64,000 nt of DNA from Paraburkholderia gardini. GTDB lineage: Bacteria > Pseudomonadota > Gammaproteobacteria > Burkholderiales > Burkholderiaceae. The notes beneath the pieces were generated by a model that saw nothing but the letters and a program-made list of their open reading frames with translations, ran no database searches and was not told the origin of the DNA. The translations under genes were made by a program, and so were the position numbers. Positions 37,675-47,404 of the stretch are shown here, piece by piece. The first letter of the stretch is position 1; every line of letters starts with the position of its first letter. The DNA lies in assembly GCF_907164575.1 (NCBI RefSeq), contig NZ_CAJQYY010000002.1:62001-126000 (forward strand). Direction: 5' to 3'.

Positions 37675-40098
37675 TCAGTGCTTCACGACTTCCGATGCAG
37701 AATCCTTGACCGGTTCGGCTGCAACAGCCGGCGTTGCTGCCTTCGGCTCTTCTTCTGGCAACGGTTGTGGCACACGTTCGAGCGCGAGTTCGAGCACCTT
37801 GTCGATCCAGCGGACCGGCACGATCTCGATTGCGTTCTTCACGTTATCCGGAATCTCCGTCAGATCCTTGACGTTTTCCTCCGGAATCAGCACCAGCTTG
37901 ATGCCGCCGCGATGCGCCGCCAGCAGCTTTTCCTTCAGGCCGCCGATCGGAAGCACTTCGCCACGCAACGTGATTTCGCCCGTCATCGCGACATTGGCAC
38001 GCACCGGAATGCTGGTCAGCACCGACACCAGCGCGGTCGTCATCGCGACACCGGCCGAAGGACCGTCCTTCGGCGTCGCGCCTTCCGGCACGTGGATGTG
38101 AATGTCCTGCTTCTCGAACGCTTCGTCCTTGATACCCAGACGGCGCGAACGCGAGCGGACCACCGAGCGCGCTGCCTCGACGGATTCCTTCATCACATCG
38201 CCGAGCGAACCCGTGCGGATCACATTGCCCTTGCCCGGCATGACCGCGGCTTCGATCGTCAGCAGATCGCCGCCGACTTCCGTCCACGCGAGACCCGTCA
38301 CCTGACCCACCTGGTTTTCCTTCGCAGCCAGACCGAAGTCGTACTTGCGCACGCCGAGGAAGGTATCGATATTGCTGCCGTCGACCTTCACCGCGCCTTC
38401 CGCCTTCTTCAGCAGAAGCATCTTCACGACCTTGCGGCAGATCTTCGAAATCTCACGTTCGAGCGAACGCACGCCCGATTCGCGCGAGTAATAACGAATG
38501 ATGTCGCGGATCGCGGATTCCGTCACCTCGACTTCGCCTTCCTTCAGGCCGTTGTTCTTCTTCTGCTTCGGCAGCAGATAACGTTGCGCGATACTGACCT
38601 TTTCGTCTTCCGTGTAACCCGCCAGACGGATCACTTCCATCCGGTCGAGCAGCGGCGGCGGAATATTCAGCGAGTTCGACGTCGCCACGAACATCACGTC
38701 CGACAGATCGAAATCGACTTCGACGTAGTGATCGGCGAACGTATGGTTCTGCTCCGGATCGAGCACTTCCAGCAGTGCCGAAGACGGATCGCCGCGGAAA
38801 TCCTGGCCCATCTTGTCGACTTCGTCGAGCAGGAAAAGCGGATTGCGCACGCCGACTTTCGTCAGGCTTTGCAGGATCTTGCCCGGCATCGAACCAATGT
38901 ACGTACGACGGTGGCCGCGAATTTCGGCTTCGTCGCGCACGCCACCCAACGCCATGCGCACGAACTTGCGGTTCGTCGCGCGAGCGATCGACTGGCCGAG
39001 CGACGTCTTGCCGACACCCGGAGGCCCGACGAGGCACAGGATCGGCGCCTTCACCTTGTCGACACGTTGCTGGACCGCGAGATACTCGAGAATGCGTTCC
39101 TTCACTTTCTCGAGACCGAAGTGGTCTTCGTCGAGCACGGTTTCGGCGTTCGAAAGGTCGTTGTTGACCTTGCTCTTCTTGCGCCACGGCAGCGCGATCA
39201 GCGTGTCGATGTAGTTGCGCACGACAGTGGCTTCAGCCGACATCGGCGACATCAGCTTGAGCTTCTTCAGCTCGGCATCGGCCTTCTTTTTGGCTTCCTT
39301 CGGCATGCGGGCGGCGGTGATGCGCTTCTCGAGTTCCTCGAGATCCGCACCTTCCTCGCCTTCGCCGAGTTCCTTCTGGATCGCCTTGACCTGCTCGTTC
39401 AGGTAGTACTCGCGCTGGCTCTTTTCCATCTGGCGCTTCACGCGCCCACGAATGCGCTTTTCGACCTGGAGAATGTCGATCTCGGCTTCGAGTTGCGCGA
39501 GCAGATGCTCGAGGCGCTCGATGACCGGGAACATCTCGAGAATGTGCTGCTTCTGGTCGAGCTTCAACGGCAGATGCGCGGCGATCGTATCGGCCAGACG
39601 CCCTGCTTCGTCGATGCCAGACAGCGACGTGAGAATCTCCGGCGGGATCTTCTTGTTCAGCTTCACGTACTGGTCGAACTGCGACACGATCGCGCGGCGC
39701 AGCGCTTCAGTTTCAGCGCTGTCGGCGTGGTCGGGTTCGAGCGGCATGACTTCGCACGAAAACTGCGTTTCCTGTTCTTCGATGGAAAGCGTCTTCGCGC
39801 GCTGAAGACCTTCGACGAGCACCTTCACGGTGCCGTCGGGCAACTTCAGCATCTGCAGGATGTTGGCGATACATCCTGTTTCGTACATGTCCTTTTCGGT
39901 CGGCTCATCTTTCGCAGCCGTTTTCTGGGCGACGAGCATGATGTGCTTGCCGCCTTCCATCGCTGCTTCGAGAGCCTTGATCGACTTCGGGCGGCCTACG
40001 AAGAGCGGAATCACCATGTGCGGGAATACGACCACGTCACGCAGCGGGAGCAGCGGGAGCGTAATGCGTTCCGGCGGAAGGAGTTGGGTTCCTGACAT
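37675..40098 (-). CDS. lon: ATP-dependent endopeptidase La
   Basis: 807 residues. Lon degrades misfolded and short-lived regulatory proteins. The N-terminal LON substrate-binding domain starts [22 protein letters not shown]. The AAA+ module has Walker [17 protein letters not shown] near residue 355 and Walker [11 protein letters not shown]. The protease domain has the catalytic Ser in [11 protein letters not shown], with the Lys dyad partner downstream near [16 protein letters not shown]. The C-terminal tail (about 25 residues, Glu/Ala/Pro-rich) is longer than in E. coli. It lies between clpX and hupB, with terminators on both sides. Confidence 0.98.
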   Translation of the reverse strand: MSGTQLLPPERITLPLLPLRDVVVFPHMVIPLFVGRPKSIKALEAAMEGGKHIMLVAQKTAAKDEPTEKDMYETGCIANILQMLKLPDGTVKVLVEGLQRAKTLSIEEQETQFSCEVMPLEPDHADSAETEALRRAIVSQFDQYVKLNKKIPPEILTSLSGIDEAGRLADTIAAHLPLKLDQKQHILEMFPVIERLEHLLAQLEAEIDILQVEKRIRGRVKRQMEKSQREYYLNEQVKAIQKELGEGEEGADLEELEKRITAARMPKEAKKKADAELKKLKLMSPMSAEATVVRNYIDTLIALPWRKKSKVNNDLSNAETVLDEDHFGLEKVKERILEYLAVQQRVDKVKAPILCLVGPPGVGKTSLGQSIARATNRKFVRMALGGVRDEAEIRGHRRTYIGSMPGKILQSLTKVGVRNPLFLLDEVDKMGQDFRGDPSSALLEVLDPEQNHTFADHYVEVDFDLSDVMFVATSNSLNIPPPLLDRMEVIRLAGYTEDEKVSIAQRYLLPKQKKNNGLKEGEVEVTESAIRDIIRYYSRESGVRSLEREISKICRKVVKMLLLKKAEGAVKVDGSNIDTFLGVRKYDFGLAAKENQVGQVTGLAWTEVGGDLLTIEAAVMPGKGNVIRTGSLGDVMKESVEAARSVVRSRSRRLGIKDEAFEKQDIHIHVPEGATPKDGPSAGVAMTTALVSVLTSIPVRANVAMTGEITLRGEVLPIGGLKEKLLAAHRGGIKLVLIPEENVKDLTEIPDNVKNAIEIVPVRWIDKVLELALERVPQPLPEEEPKAATPAVAAEPVKDSASEVVKH

Positions 40099-40177
40099 TT
40101 CATTTCCCCATGAGTGGAATCAGTTCGTTCGATAGGTGAGGTCAGCAAAAAAGATTGCAAGGCCTCCGCGTGTGGGA

Positions 40178-40210
40178 AAAGTTCAGTGACTCCGAAAGTT
40201 CAGTGACTCC
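40178..40210. repeat. Tandem 16-bp repeat upstream of lon
   Basis: AAAGTTCAGTGACTCC occurs twice, at 40178-40193 and 40195-40210, a 17-bp period. It lies in the 203-bp lon-clpX gap, 80-112 bp before the lon start. It might be a regulator site or a simple local duplication. A TTGCAA...ACCTAT pair with a 17-bp spacer (40160-40132, minus) lies between it and lon and is a weak promoter candidate. Confidence 0.55.
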
Positions 40211-40246
40211 AGTAAATAAAACAACCATCCTGACCACAAGATAAAC

Positions 40247-40283
40247 GAAAAAGCCGTTCACGTCGCCATGAACGGCTTTTTTG
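40247..40283 (-). terminator. Rho-independent terminator of clpX
   Basis: AAAAAGCCGTTCA pairs with TGAACGGCTTTTT around CGTCGCCA, with flanking A/T tracts on both sides. It follows clpX by about 20 bp and separates it from lon. Confidence 0.92.
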
Positions 40284-40301
40284 CAGAACCCGGAAAGCCG
40301 A

Positions 40302-41573
40302 TCAATTCGAACCCGCGACCTTGGGCGCGTCTTCGTAGATCAACAACGGTTTGCCGTCGCCATCGATGACGTTGTCGTCGATGATGACCTTGCTTACGCC
40401 CTTCATCGTCGGCAACTCGTACATCACGTCCAGCAAGGCCTGTTCCAGGATCGATCGCAGACCCCGTGCGCCTGTCTTGCGGCGGATCGCCTTGCGCGCG
40501 ACAGCCTGCAGCGCCCCCGGACGGATCTCCAGTTCGACGCGCTCCATATTGAAGAGCTTGTGATACTGCTTGATCAGCGCGTTCTTCGGTTCGACGAGAA
40601 TTTTCATCAGCGCGACTTCGTCGAGCTTGCCAAGCGTCGCCACCACCGGCAGACGGCCGATCAGTTCCGGAATCAGGCCGAACTTGATCAGATCTTCCGG
40701 TTCGACTTCGCGCAGCACTTCGCCGGCGTCGCGATCCTGTTTGCTCTTGACGCTCGCGCCGAAGCCGATGCCGGTCTTTTCCGTGCGATCGACGATGACC
40801 TTTTCGAGGCCGTCGAACGCGCCGCCGCAGATGAACAGGATGTTGGTCGTATCGACCTGGATGAAGTCCTGGTTCGGATGCTTACGGCCACCTTGCGGCG
40901 GCACCGATGCCATCGTGCCTTCGACGAGCTTCAGCAATGCCTGCTGGACGCCTTCGCCCGAAACATCGCGGGTGATCGACGGGTTGTCCGACTTGCGGCT
41001 GATCTTGTCGATTTCGTCGATGTAGACAATGCCGCGCTGCGCCTTGTCGACTTCGTAATTGCAGTTCTGCAGCAGCTTCTGAATGATGTTCTCGACGTCC
41101 TCGCCGACATAGCCGGCTTCCGTCAGCGTCGTCGCATCGGCGATGACGAACGGGACGTTCAGAAGACGCGCGAGCGTCTGCGCGAGCAGCGTCTTGCCGG
41201 AGCCCGTCGGGCCGATCAGCAGGATGTTGCTCTTCGACAGCTCGATTTCGTCTTTCTTGTCGAGATGCTTCAGGCGCTTGTAGTGGTTGTACACCGCGAC
41301 CGCGAGGATTTTCTTCGCGCGCTCCTGGCCGATCACGTACTGATCGAGGATTTCGCGGATTTCCTGCGGACTCGGCAGATCGGACCTGGACAGGCCCGTT
41401 TCCGCACCGGAGCCAGCGGCCTCGTCGCGGATGATTTCGTTGCACAGGTCGATACATTCATCGCAGATGAAGACCGACGGGCCGGCAATCAGCTTTTTGA
41501 CTTCATGCTGGCTCTTGCCACAGAACGAGCAATACAACAGCTTTTCGCTGTTAGAACCTTTCTTGTCCGCCAT
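40302..41573 (-). CDS. clpX: ATP-dependent Clp protease ATP-binding subunit ClpX
   Basis: 423 residues. ClpX unfolds tagged or specific substrates and feeds them to ClpP. The N-terminal zinc-binding domain has [14 protein letters not shown] and CDECIDLC. Walker A is [16 protein letters not shown] near residue 119, Walker B is [10 protein letters not shown], and the ClpP-contacting IGF-type loop is present as [10 protein letters not shown]. The gene follows clpP after 183 bp on the same strand. Length and motifs are those of a normal ClpX. Confidence 0.98.
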   Translation of the reverse strand: MADKKGSNSEKLLYCSFCGKSQHEVKKLIAGPSVFICDECIDLCNEIIRDEAAGSGAETGLSRSDLPSPQEIREILDQYVIGQERAKKILAVAVYNHYKRLKHLDKKDEIELSKSNILLIGPTGSGKTLLAQTLARLLNVPFVIADATTLTEAGYVGEDVENIIQKLLQNCNYEVDKAQRGIVYIDEIDKISRKSDNPSITRDVSGEGVQQALLKLVEGTMASVPPQGGRKHPNQDFIQVDTTNILFICGGAFDGLEKVIVDRTEKTGIGFGASVKSKQDRDAGEVLREVEPEDLIKFGLIPELIGRLPVVATLGKLDEVALMKILVEPKNALIKQYHKLFNMERVELEIRPGALQAVARKAIRRKTGARGLRSILEQALLDVMYELPTMKGVSKVIIDDNVIDGDGKPLLIYEDAPKVAGSN

Positions 41574-41756
41574 AGATGTGTGAGCCTCCGGACACTCGAT
41601 TACATAATACGCCGTTTGCTCCAGCCCCGCAGTCGGCCCAGGACGACACGCAAAGGCTGGGGCGGCGTGTTCGCCGCAGGCGCTCAGGGACGGGTCAGAT
41701 GCTTCTCATTGGATTGTCGTCCGACCCTTTGCCCTGTTTTGGGGCACATTGCCCGA

Positions 41757-42410
41757 TCAGGGACGCTTGTGCAGGACCTGATCAACGAGCCCGTAAGCCT
41801 GCGCATCGTCGCCCGACATGAAATTGTCGCGATCGGTGTCACGCGCAATGCGTTCGACCGGCTGCCCGGTGTGATGCGCGAGCAGCTGGTTCAGACGTTC
41901 CTTCAGGTACAGGATTTCCCGGGCCTGAATTTCGATGTCCGACGCCTGTCCCCGTGCGCCACCCAGCGGCTGGTGAATCATGACGCGCGCGTTCGGCAGT
42001 GTGAAACGCTTGCCCTTCGCGCCGGCTGCCAGCAGGAACGCGCCCATGCTCGCGGCCAGACCCATGCACAGCGTCGACACGTCGGGCTTGATGAACTGCA
42101 TCGTGTCGTAAATCGCCATGCCGGCCGACACCGAGCCGCCCGGACTGTTGATGTAAAAGCTGATGTCCTTGTCGGGATTCTCGCTTTCGAGGAACAGCAA
42201 CTGCGCGACGACGAGATTGGCCGTCTGGTCATTCACTTCGCCGACCAGGAACACCACCCGCTCCTTCAGGAGACGCGAGTAGATGTCGTACGAACGCTCG
42301 CCACGTCCGCTCGTTTCCACGACGATCGGGACGAGCCCGAGCGCCTGCGCCTCGAGATCCCGGGGCGCGTGGGAGGCTAACGTGTCCAGCAATTGAGCGC
42401 GAAAGGTCAT
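41757..42410 (-). CDS. clpP: ATP-dependent Clp protease proteolytic subunit ClpP
   Basis: 217 residues from [13 protein letters not shown]. ClpP is the tetradecameric serine protease core. The catalytic Ser121 is in [11 protein letters not shown] and His146 in [10 protein letters not shown], with the Asp in [11 protein letters not shown] near the end. Residues 1-22 are a likely propeptide that is removed. The reading frame extends upstream to 42476 but that part overlaps the tig terminator region and is not conserved. It precedes clpX. Confidence 0.97.
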   Translation of the reverse strand: MTFRAQLLDTLASHAPRDLEAQALGLVPIVVETSGRGERSYDIYSRLLKERVVFLVGEVNDQTANLVVAQLLFLESENPDKDISFYINSPGGSVSAGMAIYDTMQFIKPDVSTLCMGLAASMGAFLLAAGAKGKRFTLPNARVMIHQPLGGARGQASDIEIQAREILYLKERLNQLLAHHTGQPVERIARDTDRDNFMSGDDAQAYGLVDQVLHKRP

Positions 42411-42502
42411 GCGGTGGATCCTTGTCTGGAATGTTCTTGTTCGTGAGGCAGGTGAGTACGGCGACGCCAGTTTCAAGCCCGCACGATACGCCGGACATAA
42501 AA

Positions 42503-42543
42503 AAACGGCGTGCGGCCGTCGCTCCGACAGCCGGCACGCCGTT
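42503..42543 (-). terminator. Rho-independent terminator between tig and clpP
   Basis: On the minus strand AACGGCGTGC...GCACGCCGTT forms a stem with a long, partly paired centre and is followed by TTTTTTTA. It begins about 10 bp after the tig stop, so clpP needs readthrough or its own promoter in the remaining gap. Confidence 0.85.
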
Positions 42544-42553
42544 ATGACGACGC

Positions 42554-43900
42554 TTACGCCTGCGCCGTCGCGCTTGCCAGTTCCTCGAAGCTCACTTCCT
42601 TGTCCGTCACTTTGGCCTTGCCGAGCACGAAATCGACGACGTTGGCTTCAACGACGTACGCTTCCATTTCCGCCAGGCGCTGCTGGTTCGAATAATACCA
42701 GCGGACGACTTCCTTCGGGTCTTCGTAGCTTTTCGCGAATTCGTCGACTTCGGCGCGGATCTGTTCCGGCTTTGCCTGCAACTCGTTTGCCTTGACCAGT
42801 TCAGCCAGCACGAGGCCGAGCTTCACGCGGCGCTCGGCCTGCTCAGCGAACATTTCCGCCGGGATCGGTGCGTCGGCTGCGTTCGGTACGCCGCGTTGCG
42901 TCAGATCCTGACGCGCCATTTCGACGAGGCGTTGCTGGTCCTGCTCGATCAGCGCCTTCGGCACGTCGAGTTCCGAGATCTTCAGGAGCGCGTCCATGAC
43001 CTGGTTCTTGACGATGCCCTGCGTGCGACGCTTCGCTTCACGTTCGAGGTTGTCCTTGATTTCAGCGCGCATCTTGACCTGATCGCCGTCTTCGATACCG
43101 AGCGACTTCGCGAATTCAGCGTCGATTTCCGGCAGGTGCGGCCATTCGATCTTCTTCATCGTGATCGTGAACTGCGCCGTTTTGCCGGCGACGTCCTTGC
43201 CGTGATAGTCGGCCGGGAACGCCAGATCGAATTCCTTCGATTCGCCGACCTTGAGGCCTGCCGCTGCCTTTTCGAATTCCGGCAGCATGCGGCCTTCGCC
43301 GAGCACGAACGCGAAATCGTCGGCACTGCCGCCCTCAAACACTTCGCCATCGATCTTGCCGACGAAGTCGACGGTCACGCGGTCAGCGTCTTTCGCTGCC
43401 GTGTCGCCGCCGCCGTCGCCATGCTCGCCAGCTTCGCCGCGTGCGTGGTAATGGACGCGCTGCTTGCGCAGGATATCCAGCGTGCGGTCGATTTCCGCTT
43501 CGCTGATGGTGGTCGTCGTGCGTTCGATTTCAGCCGTCGCGACGTCACCCAGCTTCACCTCCGGATAGATCTCGAACGTGGCGTCGAACGCGTAGTCGCT
43601 TTCAGCGGCGTCGGTCTTCGGCGCGAAGCTCGGCTGACCGGCCACGCGCAGGTTCTCAGCGCGACTGATGTCGAAGAACTCCTTGCCGACCTTGTCGCTC
43701 AGCACTTCAGCTTCCACCTGGCCCGAATACTGTTGCGTCACCATTTTGAGCGGCACCTTGCCCGGGCGGAAGCCCGGCATGCGCACATTTTTCGCCAGCT
43801 GGCGGATGCGCGAGTCCACTTCCTTCTGCACGGTGTCTTTCGGCAGGGAAATCGTTACGCGGCGTTCGAGCTTGCCGAGGTTTTCAACAACGTTAGCCAT
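42554..43900 (-). CDS. tig: Trigger factor
   Basis: 448 residues. Trigger factor is the ribosome-bound chaperone and prolyl isomerase. The ribosome-binding signature [12 protein letters not shown] (G-F-R-x-G-x-x-P) lies at residues 43-54. The FKBP-like PPIase domain is near residues 170-260 ([22 protein letters not shown]), and the C-terminal helical chaperone arms complete it. A small Gly/Asp/His-rich insert ([10 protein letters not shown]) precedes the PPIase domain. It leads the canonical tig-clpP-clpX-lon order. Confidence 0.98.
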   Translation of the reverse strand: MANVVENLGKLERRVTISLPKDTVQKEVDSRIRQLAKNVRMPGFRPGKVPLKMVTQQYSGQVEAEVLSDKVGKEFFDISRAENLRVAGQPSFAPKTDAAESDYAFDATFEIYPEVKLGDVATAEIERTTTTISEAEIDRTLDILRKQRVHYHARGEAGEHGDGGGDTAAKDADRVTVDFVGKIDGEVFEGGSADDFAFVLGEGRMLPEFEKAAAGLKVGESKEFDLAFPADYHGKDVAGKTAQFTITMKKIEWPHLPEIDAEFAKSLGIEDGDQVKMRAEIKDNLEREAKRRTQGIVKNQVMDALLKISELDVPKALIEQDQQRLVEMARQDLTQRGVPNAADAPIPAEMFAEQAERRVKLGLVLAELVKANELQAKPEQIRAEVDEFAKSYEDPKEVVRWYYSNQQRLAEMEAYVVEANVVDFVLGKAKVTDKEVSFEELASATAQA

Positions 43901-44348
43901 GGCTTCAATCGTCCTAAAATTATTCGAGCGAATCAGTTATCTTTTCCGCGCTGCCTCTCGCTGCCGCTTTTGACGCCCGGTCCGGGCACAGCCTGCATCG
44001 ATCGCGCACCTCTCGCCGCGGGCCCTCGGGGCGCCTGCAACGCGGTTTGGGTCAGAAGAGCCGAATATTTTAGCAAACTATTTGCGCGTCAAGCCGGGAT
44101 TCGATCTTTCCGCGCATATTTTGCGGCTGCCGGGCCCCGATTACGGCCTTTTCCAGAGCTTTTCCCGCACAGACCCCGTGTCTTTCCGGCAACGCGCGCC
44201 CGGTCACGCGAAGCGGACTGGCAACTGGATAGCCGCTATGCCATACGACATATTCAGTGGCCGGCGCCATGCTGCTAAGCTATCGTCCACGCTCGCATCG
44301 CAGCTCGCCGCGGTGCGCATCGCCCGACAACAACCCTTACGAGACACC
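43901..44348. other. Divergent intergenic region between tig and glycerate kinase
   Basis: 448 bp without a supported gene. It contains the likely tig promoter (listed separately). The half nearer the glycerate kinase gene shows no clear promoter, repeat or RNA. The plus-strand frame is open across it, but codon content is not protein-like. Confidence 0.4.
44064..44092 (-). promoter_or_regulatory. Candidate sigma-70 promoter of tig
   Basis: Minus-strand TTGACG (44092-44087) and AATATT (44069-44064) have a 17-bp spacer, in a locally AT-rich patch. The leader would be about 155 nt. The -10 is only a partial match. Confidence 0.45.
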
Positions 44349-45494
44349 ATGCCGAACCTGTCGTCCACGCCTGTCGTCGTCATTGCTCCCGATTCCTTCA
44401 AAGGCTCGCTTGGCGCCGACCAGGTCGCCGCGGCCATCGCCGCCGGCATCCAGCGTGCGCGACCAGACGCGGTCGTGCGTACGTGCCCGATGGCCGATGG
44501 CGGCGAAGGCACGCTCGACGCAATGCTCATGCATGGCGGCAAACGTTCGGTGCTGTCGGTGCGCGGTGCGGCGGGCCCGGTGCGCGAGGCGGCCACGGGC
44601 CTGCTTGCCGACGGCAGTGCAATCATCGAAACGGCGGAAATCGTCGGCATCACCGATCCGGTCGGCATGGGCGTGCCCGTCGAGGCGCGCAGCACACGCG
44701 GCATGGGCGAAGCGATCCGTGCGTTGCTCGATACCGGCGTGCGCAGGTTCTTCGTCGCGCTTGGCGGCAGCAGCACGAACGATGGCGGCGCGGGCCTGCT
44801 GGTTGGGCTCGGGTTGAAACTGTACGATGCGCAAGGCCTGGAACTCGAGCCCACGCCGGAACAACTCGCGAAACTCGTGCGCGTCGACGCGTCGCAACTC
44901 GATGCGCGGCTCGCTGACACGAGCTTCACCGGCATGTCGGACGTCGACAATCCGCTCACCGGCGAACATGGCGCAACCGCTGTGTTCGGTCCGCAAAAAG
45001 GCGTGAAACCAGACCAGGTTGCGACTATCGACGCGGTCCTCTCCCGTTTCGCCGATCTGCTCGAACCCGCGCTCAATCGCCGGGCGCGCGATGAAGCCGG
45101 TGCGGGCGCCGCGGGAGGCCTGGGTTTCGCGCTTCACATGCTGGGCGCGCAGTTTCAACCGGGCGCTGAAGTCGTTGCCCAGCAGATCGGCCTCGACGCC
45201 GCGCTCGAAGGCGCCAACTGGCTGATCACGGGCGAAGGCCGTTCGGACGTCCAGACGCTGCATGGCAAGGCGCCGTTCATCGCGTGCCGGCATGCCGCGG
45301 CTGCGGGCGTACCGGCCACCCTGCTTTCCGGTGCGATCGATTCTGCCGCGTTGCCGCGCCTGTCGGAACACTTCACGGGTTGCTTCTCGCCGGCGCCTGG
45401 CCCGATCACGCTCGAGGTCGCGATCCGCGACGCGGCGCGGCTGCTCGCGAACGAGGCAGAACAGCTTGCACGACTAAAATACGGCGCGCGTTGA
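44349..45494 (+). CDS. Glycerate 2-kinase (GarK/GlxK family)
   Basis: 381 residues of the PF02595-type glycerate kinase family. Family blocks are VVVIAPDSFKGSLGADQVAAAI at the N-terminus (residues 8-29), CPMADGGEGTLDAML near residue 45, FVALGGSSTNDGGAGLL near residue 136, and ITGEGRSDVQTLHGKAP near residue 294. It phosphorylates D-glycerate, normally to 2-phosphoglycerate, linking glyoxylate or tartrate metabolism to glycolysis. No glyoxylate carboligase or tartronate semialdehyde reductase gene is adjacent. A marR gene follows after 63 bp. Confidence 0.94.
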   Translation: MPNLSSTPVVVIAPDSFKGSLGADQVAAAIAAGIQRARPDAVVRTCPMADGGEGTLDAMLMHGGKRSVLSVRGAAGPVREAATGLLADGSAIIETAEIVGITDPVGMGVPVEARSTRGMGEAIRALLDTGVRRFFVALGGSSTNDGGAGLLVGLGLKLYDAQGLELEPTPEQLAKLVRVDASQLDARLADTSFTGMSDVDNPLTGEHGATAVFGPQKGVKPDQVATIDAVLSRFADLLEPALNRRARDEAGAGAAGGLGFALHMLGAQFQPGAEVVAQQIGLDAALEGANWLITGEGRSDVQTLHGKAPFIACRHAAAAGVPATLLSGAIDSAALPRLSEHFTGCFSPAPGPITLEVAIRDAARLLANEAEQLARLKYGAR

Positions 45495-45557
45495 CCCGCC
45501 TGGCTCACGCGCCAGCAATCACAGCGGCACGCTTCATCCACCCAACCCGGGAACACC

Positions 45558-46010
45558 ATGAAGGCATCCGCCAAAGCCGGACTCGAGCAGTTCCTGACGT
45601 ACCGTCTGCACGTTCTGAACAAGCTCGCCGAACGCGGCATCGGTGAACGCTATCAGGAGAAGCTCGACGTCACGCTTCCGGAAGCGCGCGTGATCGCATC
45701 GGTGGGATCGTTTGGACCGTTTTCGATCATGGATCTCGCGCGACATGCGAATCTCGACAAGAGCCAGGCGAGCCGCGCCGCCGAGGCGCTTATCAAACAG
45801 GGGCTCGTCATGCGTGAGGCGAGTGAAGATGATGGCCGTGTCGTGCTCGTTTCGCTCACGGCGCAAGGACGCGCACTCTATCGTCGTGTGATGCCCGTCG
45901 CGCGCAAATGGAACCTGGATCTCTTCGCGTGCCTCGACGAGAACGAACGGGCCTCGTTGAGCAACGCGCTCGACAAGGTCATCCAGAACATGCAGGCGCG
46001 TGACGCCTGA
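45558..46010 (+). CDS. MarR family transcriptional regulator
   Basis: 150 residues. The winged helix-turn-helix is clear: LPEARVIASVGSFGPFSIMDLARHANLDKSQASRAAEALIKQGLV (landmarks only), with the beta-wing MREASEDDGRVVLVSLTAQG. Flanking helices form the dimer interface. MarR proteins repress nearby genes and respond to small phenolic or oxidising ligands. It lies 63 bp after the glycerate kinase gene on the same strand, which makes that gene a possible target or operon partner. Ligand unknown. Confidence 0.93.
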   Translation: MKASAKAGLEQFLTYRLHVLNKLAERGIGERYQEKLDVTLPEARVIASVGSFGPFSIMDLARHANLDKSQASRAAEALIKQGLVMREASEDDGRVVLVSLTAQGRALYRRVMPVARKWNLDLFACLDENERASLSNALDKVIQNMQARDA

Positions 46011-46219
46011 CCTGCATCGATTGCCCGGCTTCCGTCAGTAGCGGCCGGCAGCCGCCGCTCATGCAGCGGTCACCGGGATAGACGACAGGACGCGGCCCTT
46101 CCGTGATGCCTTCGAAACCGTGATATGCGATGGCGCTGCCCGGTGAATGACCGTGCGCGATATCACGCGAGGACATCCGCGCGGCGAACCTGCCGGGAAG
46201 AATCAATATGAAAAAAGAG

Positions 46220-46306
46220 TGGTGCGAGGAAGGGGACTCGAACCCCTACACCATTGCTGGCGTCAGGACCTAAACCTGGTGCGTCTACCAATTTCGCCAT
46301 CCTCGC
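46220..46306 (-). tRNA. tRNA-Leu (UAG)
   Basis: 87 nt, a class II tRNA with a long variable arm and encoded CCA. The acceptor GCGAGGA pairs with TCCTCGC, the anticodon loop TTTAGGT gives TAG, and the T-arm is GGGGTTCGAGTCCCC. No integrase or att-like duplication flanks it. Confidence 0.97.
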
Positions 46307-46534
46307 AGCCGGGCTGAATGCGTGAGCACGCTACCCGATGTTCTGGCTCGCCACCGTTCGCTCATCAACGGATGCTGCCCGCCGAAGCCGCGCCCGAAAG
46401 CGTAAGCGCGAAATTCTAACCGATTGGCCAACGCTTGTCTGCATCTGCGAAATCGATCGCGATGCTACAATTTTCGGCTTGCCACAGCGCACGGTGTGCG
46501 CTCCCTGCATCCGATTCCCCACACCCCCATTCCA

Positions 46535-47371
46535 GTGAATTTCGACGAATATTGCCAGCAGAAAGCCGCCCCGCCCGGCTCCAGCGCCTATTACGCGCTT
46601 CGTCAGGCGTCCGTCGCCCGCCAGCCGCTGTTGACCGCCCTCTTCGCGCTGCGCCGCGAATTCGAGGAGACCGTCAAGGAAACGAGCGATCCGACCATCG
46701 GCCGTACGAAGCTCGCATGGTGGCAGAAGGAAATCGCCGCGCTCGCCGCGGGTGAGCCGTCGCATCCGGTGTCGAAGGCGCTCACCGTCTGGCTCAGCGA
46801 CCTCGAAGACAGCTATCCGTCGCTGCAGGCGCTGCTCGCCGGCTACGAGATGGATCTCGATCAGGCCCGCTATCTCGACTATCCAAATTTGCAGCGCTAT
46901 ATGGCGAGCGTCGGCGGCACGTTTGCCACGCTCGTCGCGCGCGCTACCGCACGCAATCCGGCGCAGGTGTCGAACTGGGCTCCGGCGCTCGGTCAGGCGC
47001 TGATGCTCGCGCAGTTCGTCGAAGCCCTCGGCGACGATGCGCGCCACGGCCGCATCTATATCCCCATCGACGAAATGCAGCGCTTCAACGTGACGGCCGC
47101 GGACCTGATCAACCGCCGTTACAGCGACGCGTTCACTGAACTGATGCGCTTCCAGACAACGCGCGCGCGCGACGCGCTGTACGCCGCGCTCGCCGCGATC
47201 CCGGCCGACGAGCGGTCGACACAGCGCACGCTTCGCGCACAAGCGGCGCTTTCGCTCGCGGTGCTCGACGAGATCGAGCGCGCAGGCTACCAGGTCCTGC
47301 ATCAACGGATCGCGCTAACGCCGGTCCGCAAGCTCTGGATCGCGTGGCGCGCAGCGCGCAAATCGAGCTAA
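46535..47371 (+). CDS. Squalene/phytoene synthase-fold protein (HpnD-like) with degenerate aspartate-rich motifs
   Basis: 278 residues. The opening FDEYCQQKAAPPGSSAYYAL, the central MDLDQARYLDYPNLQRYM and the end VLHQRIALTPVRKLWIAWR closely follow presqualene diphosphate synthase HpnD. Both Mg-diphosphate motifs are altered: the usual DDxxD is EETVK at residues 44-48, and the usual RDVGED is EALGDD at 163-168. So prenyl transfer is unlikely. Eukaryotic NDUFAF6, a complex I assembly factor, is a non-catalytic member of the same superfamily. The start is taken as GTG because family similarity begins there; an upstream ATG at 46424 lies in non-conserved sequence. No hopanoid genes are nearby. 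Confidence 0.88.
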   Translation: MNFDEYCQQKAAPPGSSAYYALRQASVARQPLLTALFALRREFEETVKETSDPTIGRTKLAWWQKEIAALAAGEPSHPVSKALTVWLSDLEDSYPSLQALLAGYEMDLDQARYLDYPNLQRYMASVGGTFATLVARATARNPAQVSNWAPALGQALMLAQFVEALGDDARHGRIYIPIDEMQRFNVTAADLINRRYSDAFTELMRFQTTRARDALYAALAAIPADERSTQRTLRAQAALSLAVLDEIERAGYQVLHQRIALTPVRKLWIAWRAARKSS

Positions 47372-47404
47372 CCAGTCAAAGTTTCCAGCGCGACACAACC
47401 AGAA

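Noticed and set aside
40132..40160. Sigma-32 heat-shock promoter for lon
   Set aside because: CTTGCAA is near the -35 consensus, but the -10 region matches CCCCAT only about half, so the call is not supported.
45979..46206. Minus-strand 75-codon frame between marR and tRNA-Leu
   Set aside because: It overlaps the marR end, has no ribosome-binding site, and its composition is not protein-like.
46220..46306. tRNA-Leu as an integration site for a genomic island
   Set aside because: There is no integrase, no duplicated tRNA end and no change in gene character on either side.
46424..46534. In-frame ATG upstream of the HpnD-like gene as its start
   Set aside because: The added 37 residues have no family resemblance; similarity begins at the GTG at 46535.
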